This document shows positions 15,083 through 24,063 of a DNA stretch of 49,019 bases, piece after piece. Numbering within the stretch: position 1 is the first letter of the stretch; every line of letters starts with the position of its first letter. Made by a program: the position numbers and the translations under genes. Under the pieces are notes generated by a model, which did not search any database, was not told the DNA's origin, and saw only the letters and a program-made list of their open reading frames with translations. The DNA is from an uncultured SAR116 cluster alpha proteobacterium (GTDB lineage: Bacteria > Pseudomonadota > Alphaproteobacteria > Puniceispirillales > Marisalimonadaceae), in the NCBI GenBank assembly GCA_902625215.1, contig CACOAO010000015.1:1-49019 (forward strand), read 5' to 3'.

Positions 15083-15523
15083 ATGATTAATCAAAAAATC
15101 GAAGCTAATAAAATATTTTTTAGGAGAATTATTCTATTATTTGTTTTTACGGTGATATTGACAGGTCTAATACCAAATCTTTTTAATTTCGAAAAATATT
15201 ATGGAATAAGTCGTTTCATAAATCCAGGTTATGCATCAGTATTATTAGAGGGTAAATTTGAAATATATGCTGCAATATTTATGTCTTTTTTTTCACTAAT
15301 TAGTTTAATTTTAATATATTTTTTTATACCTATTGGAAAATATTTTTTCTTAATATACTTTTGTACAAATTTTTTTTTAATAATGTTTAGTGGTGATATT
15401 ATTAATTACGGTATATTATATCCAATAGAATGGTTTAAAAATGTAACTGAAGCACTATTATTATATCTTATGTTTTTTGGTGCCAATAAAGAAAATTTTG
15501 AAATAAGAAAATTTAAAACTTAA
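15083..15523 (+). CDS. Four-helix membrane protein, unknown
   Basis: A 146-residue protein with four predicted transmembrane segments (about 12-32, 55-80, 84-105 and 120-138 in the chain). The ATG is preferred over an in-frame TTG two codons earlier because AAGG lies seven bases before it. It is tightly linked to the MATE gene upstream. Polar loops contain FNFEKYYGISRFINPGYASV. I recognise no family, and no functional residue stands out. Confidence 0.7.
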   Translation: MINQKIEANKIFFRRIILLFVFTVILTGLIPNLFNFEKYYGISRFINPGYASVLLEGKFEIYAAIFMSFFSLISLILIYFFIPIGKYFFLIYFCTNFFLIMFSGDIINYGILYPIEWFKNVTEALLLYLMFFGANKENFEIRKFKT

Positions 15524-15542
15524 TTTTTATTTTTTCACAATT

Positions 15543-17045
15543 TTAAATTAAAGTCTTTTTATCAATGAAATCATTAGCTTTTCCAAAAATCATCTTTTTT
15601 CTATCCACGTTCATTCTTTCTAATGATTTAACCAAAATTGCTAATCTTGGGTTGCTTTTAAAAAAAGAAATATTGTCATTCATAAACATCCAATATAAAC
15701 CATCTACGATGTCGCACCACTCATCTTTTTTATAATTACTCATTTTTAAAATATAGTTTGAACCACAAGAATAAGGTTTTGTTGCAAATATTCCACCGTC
15801 TGCAAATGTACCCATTCCATAAACGTTAGGAACCATTACCCAGTCTGAGGAGTCAACAAACATTTCCATAAACCATTTATATATTTCATTTGGATTTATT
15901 TTTGAGAGGTTCATTATATTACATATGATCATGAGTCTCGGTATGTGATGTGTGTAACCGTAATTTATACAATCTTTTATTGCATCATCCAAAGGTGCAA
16001 TTCCAGTTGTCCCTGAATACCAATCATCAGTTAATTTTCGATCGTGTTTCCAAAAATTTGAAGTCTGTTCTACTTTACCTTTGTAATGATATATTCCTCT
16101 TATAAATTCTCGCCATCCAATAATTTGACGAATAAATCCCTCCAACGAATTAATAGGAATAGAATTTAAATTTGCAAAATCTAATGCTTTTTTTATTATT
16201 TCGTCTGGAGTTAAAAGCCCCATATTGAGTATTGGGCTTATTGCGCTGTGGAATAGGAAGTTGTTTTCAGAGATTATAGCATCTTCATAGTTTCCAAAAT
16301 TAAAAAACTTTTCTTTAAAAAATTGGTCTAACCATCTTAATGACTCCTCTCTGTTTGTTGGCATCCATAAATTATCTAACAAACCTGGATGATTTTTAAA
16401 TTTTAGATTAATAATTGATTTTAAATTACTGATATCATTGCTAAATTTAATATCAGGAATTTTGGGTATTAAAGTATTTTTAGGAATTTTTTTTCTATTA
16501 TCTTCATCGAACGACCACTTTCCTCCTAGTGGTTTATTATTTTCATCAATAAGAATATCCATTTTTGTTCTCATTTTTTGATAAAAACTAGCCATACGTA
16601 TTAGTTTTTTTTGTTCTTTAGCAAATTCAAAGAATTCATTTCTTGAAGTAAGAAACATTGGACTTTGAAAAATTTCGTAATTAATATTATTTTTGTTTAC
16701 AAAATTAAGAATCTTATCTTCAAAATCTTTATCTTCAATTTCAAAATATTTTAATTTATCAATGTTATTATTTTTAATTACATTTAATAATTTGACCTCA
16801 TATTTTTCATGAAAACTTTCTTCTTCAATTGAATGATAAAATACAATGTAACCATTTTTTATTAAGTTATCTCTATATTGTCTCATCGACCACAGAAACA
16901 TTAAAATTTTTAATTTATGGTGTTTATAATTTGTAGTAAGGCCAAGGTCTTCAGCCATAAACACATACTTGGCATTAGTTTTTCTAACATGCTCAAGCGA
17001 AAATAATTGATTTCCAAGAATAAGTAAAATTTCATTATTAGACAT
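15543..17045 (-). CDS. Cryptochrome/photolyase-family protein (PhrB-like group)
   Basis: A 500-residue flavoprotein of the deoxyribodipyrimidine photolyase-related group to which the (6-4) photolyase PhrB belongs. The N-terminal Rossmann part (ILLILGNQLF, FMAEDLGL, KHHKLKILMFLWSMRQYRD) binds an antenna; the helical C-terminal part contains GFIRQIIGWREFIRGIYH, THHIPRLMIICNIMNL, DWVMVPNVYGMGTFADGG and FATKPYSCGSNYILKMS for FAD and DNA. The CxxC cluster that follows KMSDY in PhrB is missing (NYKKDEWCD here), so the 4Fe-4S centre is probably absent. I use the second ATG, five bases past the upstream stop, rather than the one overlapping it by 14. Likely role: light-driven DNA repair or light sensing. 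Confidence 0.88.
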   Translation of the reverse strand: MSNNEILLILGNQLFSLEHVRKTNAKYVFMAEDLGLTTNYKHHKLKILMFLWSMRQYRDNLIKNGYIVFYHSIEEESFHEKYEVKLLNVIKNNNIDKLKYFEIEDKDFEDKILNFVNKNNINYEIFQSPMFLTSRNEFFEFAKEQKKLIRMASFYQKMRTKMDILIDENNKPLGGKWSFDEDNRKKIPKNTLIPKIPDIKFSNDISNLKSIINLKFKNHPGLLDNLWMPTNREESLRWLDQFFKEKFFNFGNYEDAIISENNFLFHSAISPILNMGLLTPDEIIKKALDFANLNSIPINSLEGFIRQIIGWREFIRGIYHYKGKVEQTSNFWKHDRKLTDDWYSGTTGIAPLDDAIKDCINYGYTHHIPRLMIICNIMNLSKINPNEIYKWFMEMFVDSSDWVMVPNVYGMGTFADGGIFATKPYSCGSNYILKMSNYKKDEWCDIVDGLYWMFMNDNISFFKSNPRLAILVKSLERMNVDRKKMIFGKANDFIDKKTLI

Positions 17046-17049
17046 ATTA

Positions 17050-18225
17050 TTACTCAAAAACACTTAAATTAGTTGTATTAGCTTTGATAAAATCCCAGTC
17101 GTACTGAACCCCTAATCCAACTCCATTTGGAACATTTACAAAACCTTCTTTGTCAATGCAATCAATTAAGTCTGAATATCCGCAAGCATAAACTGGTGCC
17201 ATTGTGTTGGGGCAATCAGGCCCAACAAGAGCAACTTCGTAAAAGTTTGAGTTTCTAATAGTCGCCATAACATGACGATGAGCAGGACCACATGCATGTA
17301 TTTCTACATCAATTCCAAATGCTTCTCCTAAATGAGCAATTTTTATTGCTCCAGTAATTCCCATATCATATTCAGGATCAGATCGTAAAAAATCTGTTCC
17401 TCCTGCAATAAGAAAATCACACTTTGTCTCAATTCCTCTAATATGTTCAGTTTGCAAGATTGGAGTTTTTATCATTTCTCTTAATCTTTTATGTGAAAAA
17501 GCAGATACACCACTATCTCTATAAGGATCTTCCAACCAAAAAAAATTAGCCTCATCGCAGGCCTTACCAACATAAAGTGCATCTGCAAATGTTCTTAATT
17601 GACATGCAGGATCCAACATCAAAGTCATTTTTTCTCCTACTTTTGATGCAACATGTAGTACATTTTCTGCTTCTTCTTTAGCATTTCCTTCATGCCACCC
17701 ATGAATTTTAAAAGCTTTGTAACCAATTTCGTAACATTGTTGTGCAAAATCACTAAAAGCTTCTTTACAATCAAGTCCTCCATTCCTATCTCCATGATAT
17801 GTACTTGCATATGCAGGTAATTTCTTCCTGTAACTTCCAAGAAGATTCCCAATTGAGCAATTCAGTTTTTTACCTGCCCAATCCCATAATGCTATATCAA
17901 GAGGGCCATGACCCATGTGATCAAATTGTCTTAACTCCCTTTTAAAGTCATCATAGATTTTTTCTCTTTCATTAGCGTTATATTCTAATAATTTAGGAGC
18001 TAGCATCTTTGATTGTGTACAAGCAACTTGATTACCGCCCCAATGAGTAACATATTCTCCTCTGCATCCATCTTTAGTTTCAATTACTACAGCATATTTA
18101 TCCAATTTCATTGATTTTCCTTTGGCATATCCTACAGCTCCAATTGTATTAGCGTTAGTTAGTAGACCTAAATTTTTAGCTGTGTGAGTGAATTCATGTA
18201 TTTCAACTCTTTTAATCTGGTTCAT
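17050..18225 (-). CDS. Enolase-superfamily dehydratase/racemase (mandelate racemase-like)
   Basis: A 391-residue cytoplasmic enzyme with an N-terminal capping domain and a TIM barrel. Active-site residues: FKIHGW with the KxH catalytic pair (mandelate racemase type), metal ligands Asp in LMLDPACQL, Glu in FWLEDPY and Glu in QTEHIRG, and HACGPAHRH near the last barrel strands. These enzymes abstract the proton next to a carboxylate and act as sugar-acid dehydratases, racemases or lactone isomerases; the substrate is unassigned. I chose the ATG preceded by AGGAA over an in-frame ATG ten codons earlier. It is followed by the photolyase-family gene after four bases, and divergent from the 2-hydroxy-acid oxidase. 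Confidence 0.88.
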   Translation of the reverse strand: MNQIKRVEIHEFTHTAKNLGLLTNANTIGAVGYAKGKSMKLDKYAVVIETKDGCRGEYVTHWGGNQVACTQSKMLAPKLLEYNANEREKIYDDFKRELRQFDHMGHGPLDIALWDWAGKKLNCSIGNLLGSYRKKLPAYASTYHGDRNGGLDCKEAFSDFAQQCYEIGYKAFKIHGWHEGNAKEEAENVLHVASKVGEKMTLMLDPACQLRTFADALYVGKACDEANFFWLEDPYRDSGVSAFSHKRLREMIKTPILQTEHIRGIETKCDFLIAGGTDFLRSDPEYDMGITGAIKIAHLGEAFGIDVEIHACGPAHRHVMATIRNSNFYEVALVGPDCPNTMAPVYACGYSDLIDCIDKEGFVNVPNGVGLGVQYDWDFIKANTTNLSVFE

Positions 18226-18324
18226 TTTTTTTCCTAACAAAAAATTAATAGACAAAACTTTAAAAAATTATATGTTTCAATAATCTAAAATACTAATTAC
18301 CCAAATTTATGTAAAGGATATTAA

Positions 18325-19473
18325 ATGAATTTGAATGACTGTCATAATTTTCAAGATTTTAGAAAATTAGCTAAAAAAAGCCTTCCTTCTCCTATTTTTC
18401 ATTACATAGACGGTGCCGCTGACGATGAAGTAACCTATAATAGAAATACTGCTGCTTATAATGATGCTGATTTAGTTCCAAATGTATTAAGAGGCGTAGA
18501 AAATGTTGATTTGTCTACTACCATATTTGGAAAAAAATTGGATTTACCATTTTATTGCGCACCAACAGCATTACAACGATTATTTCATTATGATGGTGAA
18601 AGGGCTGTTGGAAAAGCTGCTCAAAAATTTGGAACTATGTTTGGTGTATCCTCATTAGGTACTGTAAGTGTTGAAGAAATTTCATCTATAGTAAAAACTC
18701 CAAAGATGTTTCAATTTTATTTTCATAAAGATAGAGGACTTAACAATAGCATGCTCGAAAGAGTAAAAGCTGCTAAGTTTGATGTGTTAGCTCTCACTGT
18801 TGATACAATAACTGGTGGTAATAGAGAAAGAGATCTAAGGACTGGTTTCACATCTCCACCAAGATTAACTTTATCTAGTTTATTTAGCTTTGCATCAAAG
18901 CCAATGTGGGCAATTAATTACTTAACAAAACCAAAGTTTGAATTACCTCAATTACAGGATCATGTAAGTGAAGGAACTAATACTGCAACATCTATTGGCA
19001 AATATTTTACCACAATGCTAGATCAATCTATGAACTGGAAAGATGCTGAAAATTTGTGTTCAAAGTGGGGAGGTCACTTTGCGCTAAAAGGAATAATGAG
19101 TGTTGAAGATGCAAAAAAAGCAGTAGATATTGGTTGTACTGGGATTATGGTTTCTAATCATGGTGGTCGTCAATTAGATGGTGCAAGAGCTCCATTTGAT
19201 CAATTAGCCGAAATTGTAGATGCAGTAGGTGACAAAATTGATGTTATATGTGAAGGAGGAATTCAAAGAGGTACTCACATGTTAAAAGCTTTGTCTGTTG
19301 GGGCTAAAGCTTGTTCAGGCGGAAGATTGTATTTATATGCACTTGCATCAGCTGGTCAAAAAGGGGTCGAACGAGCCTTAGGTTTATACAAAAATGAACT
19401 CGAAAGGGATATGAAATTAATGGGTTGCACAAATATTAAGGAGTTAAATAGGGAGAATATTAAGTTTAGATAA
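18325..19473 (+). CDS. lldD: FMN-dependent 2-hydroxy-acid oxidase/dehydrogenase, LldD-like
   Basis: A 382-residue TIM-barrel flavoenzyme oxidising L-2-hydroxy acids to 2-oxo acids (lactate to pyruvate, or glycolate and others). Family elements: SPIFHYIDGAADDEVTYNRN near residue 21-40, CAPTALQRLFHYDGE, QFYFHKDRG, TVDTITGGNRERDLR, and the catalytic MVSNHGGRQLDGARAP with His and Arg. FMN-phosphate-binding CEGGIQRGTHMLKAL and GRLYLYALASAG follow. An LldD-like length and order are complete. Substrate could be lactate, glycolate or mandelate. The divergent spacer of about 100 bases to the enolase-superfamily gene holds both promoters. Confidence 0.9.
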   Translation: MNLNDCHNFQDFRKLAKKSLPSPIFHYIDGAADDEVTYNRNTAAYNDADLVPNVLRGVENVDLSTTIFGKKLDLPFYCAPTALQRLFHYDGERAVGKAAQKFGTMFGVSSLGTVSVEEISSIVKTPKMFQFYFHKDRGLNNSMLERVKAAKFDVLALTVDTITGGNRERDLRTGFTSPPRLTLSSLFSFASKPMWAINYLTKPKFELPQLQDHVSEGTNTATSIGKYFTTMLDQSMNWKDAENLCSKWGGHFALKGIMSVEDAKKAVDIGCTGIMVSNHGGRQLDGARAPFDQLAEIVDAVGDKIDVICEGGIQRGTHMLKALSVGAKACSGGRLYLYALASAGQKGVERALGLYKNELERDMKLMGCTNIKELNRENIKFR

Positions 19474-19477
19474 GATT

Positions 19478-20161
19478 ATGAAATTTTTAAGATCTATACT
19501 TGATATTACCTCTAAAGCTTTTCTAATTAGTTCAGTCCCCATAACTTCTTGGAGTTCTTCTGAACCTAATATTATTTTTCCAAAAATAGAAACATTTATA
19601 TTACTTTGTTTTGGTTTGTTTTTATTTGGTGTTGGAGAAAGTATTTTAGTAGTTTCTCAAAATGGTGTCACACCATGGACAGTGTTGGCTGAAGGGGTTG
19701 CAAAAAAAATCAATATTGGTGTTGGTTTATCAACGTTCATTGTCAGTTGTATAGTTTTAATCTTTTGGTTGCCATTAAAACTTAAACCAGGTCTTGGTAC
19801 TATAATGAATATCATCATAATTGCTCTAACAATGGGTGGGGTAATACCGATTATTGATAGTTTAAACAAATTTATAGATCCAATTTTTTTGTCTTTTTTG
19901 GGGACAATATTAGTTGGTTTTGGTAGTGGTATCTATTTAATTGCCAATCTTGGACCTGGTACTAGAGATGGGTTAATGACTGGCATTTCCAAAAAATTTA
20001 ATAAACCAATTAGCTTGGTTCGATGTTGCATAGAATTTTTTGTAGTATTTCTTGGTTGGCTGTTAGGTGGTACTTTTGGAATAGGAACTATAATTTTTGC
20101 AGTTTTTATTGGTCCTTTTGTATCAATAAGCCTAAAATTTATTCCAACGTTAAAAAGATAA
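19478..20161 (+). CDS. YczE/YitT-like membrane protein
   Basis: A 227-residue integral membrane protein with about five to six segments. Motifs LFLFGVGESILVVSQNGVTPW, split around residue 50-70, GLSTFI, and NLGPGTRDGLMTGISKK near residue 155 are typical of the YczE/YyaS/YitT group (COG2364), whose function is unresolved. Residues 1-32 are a polar leader rather than a signal peptide. It follows the hydroxy-acid oxidase by four bases and is probably cotranscribed, and it converges with the second TauE/SafE gene with only four bases between stops. Confidence 0.82.
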   Translation: MKFLRSILDITSKAFLISSVPITSWSSSEPNIIFPKIETFILLCFGLFLFGVGESILVVSQNGVTPWTVLAEGVAKKINIGVGLSTFIVSCIVLIFWLPLKLKPGLGTIMNIIIIALTMGGVIPIIDSLNKFIDPIFLSFLGTILVGFGSGIYLIANLGPGTRDGLMTGISKKFNKPISLVRCCIEFFVVFLGWLLGGTFGIGTIIFAVFIGPFVSISLKFIPTLKR

Positions 20162-20165
20162 TCAT

Positions 20166-20909
20166 TTAAATTGTCTTAGCAAAAAGCATAACACCTAAAA
20201 TAACTAAGGTTATCAAAATACAATTTCTAAATTGTTTTTGATTAATTTTATCTCTGATTTTTGTACCTATCTGTTGTCCTATATACGCTGGTATAATCAA
20301 CAAAATGCTTATAATTAGATCTTCTTTTGTAGCAAAACCATAATAGATCAATGATCCATATAGTGGAAAAGATCCAATAAAATACATTGTTGAAACTGTT
20401 CTAACAAAGCTTTCCTTCGGCAAATCTACTGCAACTAAATATGCTAACATAGGTGGTCCATAAACAGTTGATAATCCTCCTAAAATACCTGATCCAAAAC
20501 CTATGAAAGATGTAATTATTCTCTCTCTATTTATATCAATATTTTTATTAATTTTAAAACCAAAGCAGTTAATTACAGCAGCAAAAATTATTAAAATTGA
20601 AATTATTTGTGTTATTGTATTTAAATTGATTTCAAGTATGAGACGAGCACCAATAATTAATCCTAGGACAAGGAATAAAAACATAGGTAAAAACCTATAA
20701 CTACTTACACCTTGTCTAAACTTTATTTGTAGAAAATTTGTTAAAAAAATAGGTGCACATAGAAGTATCATCGCGGTTGTAACTGGAACTGCAAAAGCAA
20801 TAATTGGTAAGGCTACCATTGGCATCCCAAATCCAATAGTACCTTTGACAAGCCCTCCAGCTAGGACAGCTAAAACTATTATTATCACTATTGTTGGGTC
20901 ATTATACAT
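20166..20909 (-). CDS. TauE/SafE family permease (paralog 2)
   Basis: A 247-residue, eight-segment inner-membrane anion permease, closely related to the forward-strand gene at 0.4-1.1 kb. Shared elements include GGLVKGTIGFGMPM, YRFLPMFLFLVLG, GILGGLSTVYGPP and TVSTMYFIGSFPLYGSLIYY. I chose the internal ATG, with GGA six bases upstream and a length like the paralog's; a frame start nine codons earlier at 20936 is possible. Proposed role in the family is export of sulfite or organosulfonates or related anions; neighbours do not specify. It is divergent from the nitroreductase gene. Confidence 0.88.
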   Translation of the reverse strand: MYNDPTIVIIIVLAVLAGGLVKGTIGFGMPMVALPIIAFAVPVTTAMILLCAPIFLTNFLQIKFRQGVSSYRFLPMFLFLVLGLIIGARLILEINLNTITQIISILIIFAAVINCFGFKINKNIDINRERIITSFIGFGSGILGGLSTVYGPPMLAYLVAVDLPKESFVRTVSTMYFIGSFPLYGSLIYYGFATKEDLIISILLIIPAYIGQQIGTKIRDKINQKQFRNCILITLVILGVMLFAKTI

Positions 20910-20995
20910 TGTTGATCCAAAAAAAAAATGTGGCATTGATGACTACGTTTGTATTATAATACAAAACAAGTAAAGCTTTATTTTTGTTTAATTGA

Positions 20996-21571
20996 ATGAA
21001 TAACTTGATAAATTTTCTTAAAACTAGAAGATCTACTACTGCTAAAGCTATGAATGCAGGTCACATTAAGGAAAGTGATCTTAACGATATTTTAGCATGT
21101 GGTATTAGAGTGCCAGATCACGGTGCCTTAAACCCGTGGTATTTAACGGTTATAAAAGATAATGCAAGATTTAGAATAGGTAAGGAAATATTAGCAACTG
21201 AATATGTTTTAAATAATCCTGAAGCAACAGAAGAAGATATAGATTTTGAAAAAAATAGATTTTTAAGGGCTAGTGCAGTGGTTGCTGTTTTATTTAAACC
21301 TGTTTCACATCCTAAAATACCATCATGGGAAATGGAATTATCCACTGGAGCTGTATGCTCAAATATACTTGTTGCCGCCCAATCTTTAGGTTATGCCGCT
21401 CAATGGTTAACTGAATGGTATTCTTACAATGAAAGAATGATAAAGGAGGTTGGTGGAAAACCTGAAACTGACAAACTGGCTGGTTTTATTTACATTGGAA
21501 ATAAAGAAAAAGAGCCAGTTGAAAGAAGAAGGCCTAAAATAGAAAACGTGATTAATTTTTTAACAGAATAA
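20996..21571 (+). CDS. Nitroreductase-family flavoprotein, YdjA-like
   Basis: A 191-residue FMN-dependent oxidoreductase. The N-terminal LKTRRSTTAKAM supplies FMN-phosphate contacts, VPDHGALNPWYLTVIKD is the flavin-binding segment, and STGAVCSNILVAAQSLGYAA with GFIYIGNKEKEPVERRRP completes the family pattern. Its short length and the VPDHG motif fit the single-domain YdjA group. Substrates are unassigned. It converges with the threonine dehydratase gene with two bases between stops. Confidence 0.9.
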   Translation: MNNLINFLKTRRSTTAKAMNAGHIKESDLNDILACGIRVPDHGALNPWYLTVIKDNARFRIGKEILATEYVLNNPEATEEDIDFEKNRFLRASAVVAVLFKPVSHPKIPSWEMELSTGAVCSNILVAAQSLGYAAQWLTEWYSYNERMIKEVGGKPETDKLAGFIYIGNKEKEPVERRRPKIENVINFLTE

Positions 21572-21573
21572 TT

Positions 21574-22557
21574 TTAAATTTCTTGTTGGCTTAAGCAATT
21601 TTCAAAAATATCCCTATCTACATTTCCACCAGATGCAATTACTAGAACATTTTTATTTCTAATGTCTATTTTTTTAAAAATGGCAGCTGCCAGCGCAACT
21701 GCTCCACCTGGTTCTAAAACAATCTTAAGATATTTAAATGCTGTATTCATTGCAATTAAGGATTCTTTGTCAGTAACTGATATCCCAGCGGTTAAATTTA
21801 ATTTATTAATTTCAAATGTAATCTTTCCTGGTTTTTCAGCTAAAAGTGCATCACAAATAGAAACATGTTTCATAGAATTTGAAATTATGGAATTTTCTTT
21901 AAGTGATTTTTTTGTGTCATCAAAATTCTCGGGTTCAACAGAATATATTTTAGCATTTTGAAATTTTTCTTTTATTGCTGTACTTATACCAGCAATAAGG
22001 CCACCGCCACCGCAACAACATAAAACAATATCAGGTATAACATGAATCTCATTTAATTGTTCAATACATTCTATACCAGCAGTGCCTTGTCCAATTATAA
22101 CTTTTTCATCATCAAATGGAGGAATAATCTTAGCATTCAATCCTTTTGCTATTTTTTTTCCAATTTCTTCTCTGTTTTCTTTGTTCCTGTCATACTTAAT
22201 TATATTTGCACCCCAAAAAGCTGTTCCATTCAACTTGGCTTTTGGAGAGTCCTCTGGCATTACAATTGTTGCTTTACGACCTGTTATTTTTGACGCAGCA
22301 GCAACTGCTTGTGCATGATTTCCACTTGACCATGCTACAACTTTTTTAATATCTGGCGGAAGTTGGAGAATTGAATTCATAGCACCTCTAAATTTAAATG
22401 CACCTATTGTCTGAAGATTTTCAGCTTTCAAAAAAATATTAGATTCTAATTTTTCATTAATATATTTTGATTGTAAAATAGGCGTTCTGACAATTTTTCC
22501 GTCTAACCTTTTAGAAGCTTCTAAAATAGAATTGTACGTTACCTGATCATTAACCAT
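21574..22557 (-). CDS. PLP-dependent threonine/serine dehydratase
   Basis: A 327-residue fold-type II PLP enzyme. Lys55 in GAFKFRGAMN is the Schiff-base lysine, SSGNHAQAVA binds the substrate carboxylate, and CCCGGGGLIAG near residue 185 binds the PLP phosphate. ASGGNVD near the C terminus is also typical. There is no ACT regulatory domain, so it is like catabolic threonine dehydratase, serine racemase or 3-hydroxyaspartate ammonia-lyase rather than biosynthetic IlvA. AAGGAT lies upstream of the ATG. It is divergent from dapA over about 90 bases. Confidence 0.9.
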   Translation of the reverse strand: MVNDQVTYNSILEASKRLDGKIVRTPILQSKYINEKLESNIFLKAENLQTIGAFKFRGAMNSILQLPPDIKKVVAWSSGNHAQAVAAASKITGRKATIVMPEDSPKAKLNGTAFWGANIIKYDRNKENREEIGKKIAKGLNAKIIPPFDDEKVIIGQGTAGIECIEQLNEIHVIPDIVLCCCGGGGLIAGISTAIKEKFQNAKIYSVEPENFDDTKKSLKENSIISNSMKHVSICDALLAEKPGKITFEINKLNLTAGISVTDKESLIAMNTAFKYLKIVLEPGGAVALAAAIFKKIDIRNKNVLVIASGGNVDRDIFENCLSQQEI

Positions 22558-22649
22558 TAATATTATCCTTGATTATTTTATTCTATATCTTGTTAAATTT
22601 AAATGACACGAGTATGATAAACAAATCATTTTTTTTAGCGAGGTGTTTT

Positions 22650-23525
22650 ATGTTATTTCATGGTTCATACACAGCTTTATTAACGCCATTTAAAGATAAC
22701 AAAGTAGATTTTGATGCTTATAGAAAATTGATAGATTTTCAAATAGAAAATGGAACCAATGGGTTAGTTCCAGTCGGAACAACTGGCGAGTCACCTACAT
22801 TGTCTCATGATGAACATAAGAAACTTGTAGAAGTATGTATAGACCAGTCAAATGGAAGAGTTCCTGTTATAGCGGGTGCCGGCTCAAATGCCACGAATGA
22901 GGCTGTGGATTTTGTAAAACATGCATGTTCTGTTGGTGCTGATGGTTTGTTAGTTGTTACGCCTTATTATAATAAACCTACTCAGTTAGGATTAATGGCT
23001 CATTATAACGAACTAATTAAAAATTCAAGCAAGCCAATAATTATTTATGATATTCCAGGTCGTTCAGTAATAAAAATGAATGATTCAACTATGGCTAAAC
23101 TAGCAGAAAATGAATTAATTGTAGGTGTCAAGGATGCAACTGCTGATTTAGCCAGGCCTACAAGACTACAAAATTTAATTGGAGATGATTTTATTCAATT
23201 ATCTGGTGAAGACGGGACAGCATTAGCATATTTGGCAGCAGGTGGTCATGGTTGTATATCCGTTACAGCTAATATTGCTCCCAAATTACTGTCCAGGATG
23301 CATAGGGCATGGAAGCAAGGAGATATTTTAACTGCCATGGAAATTAATAAAAAACTAATGCCTTTGCACGATGCATTATTTCATGAAACAAGTCCAGGTC
23401 CACTTAAATACGCTGCATCACTTTTAGGGTTATGTTCTTCTGAGGCAAGACTTCCAATTGTTGAAATTGAAGATGAAAGCAAGAAATATGTTAAAGAAGC
23501 ATTGCAAAGAGCAGAATTATTATAA
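22650..23525 (+). CDS. dapA: 4-hydroxy-tetrahydrodipicolinate synthase
   Basis: First committed step of diaminopimelate/lysine synthesis: condenses pyruvate with aspartate semialdehyde. The ATG is chosen because GAGG lies six bases upstream and because it places the active-site residues at the numbers of the E. coli enzyme: Tyr107, Tyr133 and Schiff-base Lys161 (GVKDA). An earlier in-frame start adds 27 non-homologous residues. The protein is 291 residues, nearly identical in length to E. coli DapA (292). It heads the conserved block leading to smpB, folK and rpoZ, with smpB 15 bases downstream. Confidence 0.95.
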   Translation: MLFHGSYTALLTPFKDNKVDFDAYRKLIDFQIENGTNGLVPVGTTGESPTLSHDEHKKLVEVCIDQSNGRVPVIAGAGSNATNEAVDFVKHACSVGADGLLVVTPYYNKPTQLGLMAHYNELIKNSSKPIIIYDIPGRSVIKMNDSTMAKLAENELIVGVKDATADLARPTRLQNLIGDDFIQLSGEDGTALAYLAAGGHGCISVTANIAPKLLSRMHRAWKQGDILTAMEINKKLMPLHDALFHETSPGPLKYAASLLGLCSSEARLPIVEIEDESKKYVKEALQRAELL

Positions 23526-23540
23526 TCACTAGTATATTTT

Positions 23541-24023
23541 ATGAGAAAAAAAAAAATTAAAGGAATTTCCCAAGGTAGAGTAGCTGAAAACAGGCGTGCA
23601 AAATTTGACTACTCTATTATTGAAACTATAGAAGCTGGAATTGTCCTATTAGGAAGTGAAGTTAAAAGTCTCAGACTTGGTAGGGCAAGTATTAATGAGG
23701 CTTACGCAACTAATGAATTCGGTCAAATTGTTTTGGTTAATTCAAATATACCAGAATACAATTTGGCTGCTTCAGGACAAAATCATGATTCTAAAAGAGT
23801 AAGACGCTTGTTAATTCATAAAAAAGAAAGAAATAAAATCTTAGGACAGATTAAAAAAGATGGGTGTACTGTTATACCTTTAAGTTTGTATTTTAATAAT
23901 AAAGGTTTGGCTAAAATCTCTTTGGGAATTGCAGAGGGTAAAAAGAAAGTTGATAAAAGAGAGGTGATAAAAAAACGGGACTGGAACAGAGAAAAACACA
24001 GATTATTAAAAAATAATAATTAA
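23541..24023 (+). CDS. smpB: SsrA-binding protein
   Basis: A 160-residue RNA-binding protein that delivers tmRNA to stalled ribosomes. Core motifs are complete: AENRRAKFDYSIIETIEAGI, GSEVKSLRLGRASINEAY, and the C-terminal basic tail KKVDKREVIKKRDWNREK that enters the mRNA channel. Length and start are normal. Linkage dapA-smpB is common in alphaproteobacteria. The tmRNA gene itself is not in this window. Confidence 0.96.
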   Translation: MRKKKIKGISQGRVAENRRAKFDYSIIETIEAGIVLLGSEVKSLRLGRASINEAYATNEFGQIVLVNSNIPEYNLAASGQNHDSKRVRRLLIHKKERNKILGQIKKDGCTVIPLSLYFNNKGLAKISLGIAEGKKKVDKREVIKKRDWNREKHRLLKNNN

Positions 24024-24063
24024 ATTCTTGTAAAATTGTTTATTTAGTCTCTATATCGTTTTT

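Noticed and set aside
22057-22318. Overlapping forward frames inside the threonine dehydratase gene
   Set aside because: They are antisense to a well-conserved PLP enzyme and encode no recognisable protein; shadows of the real gene.
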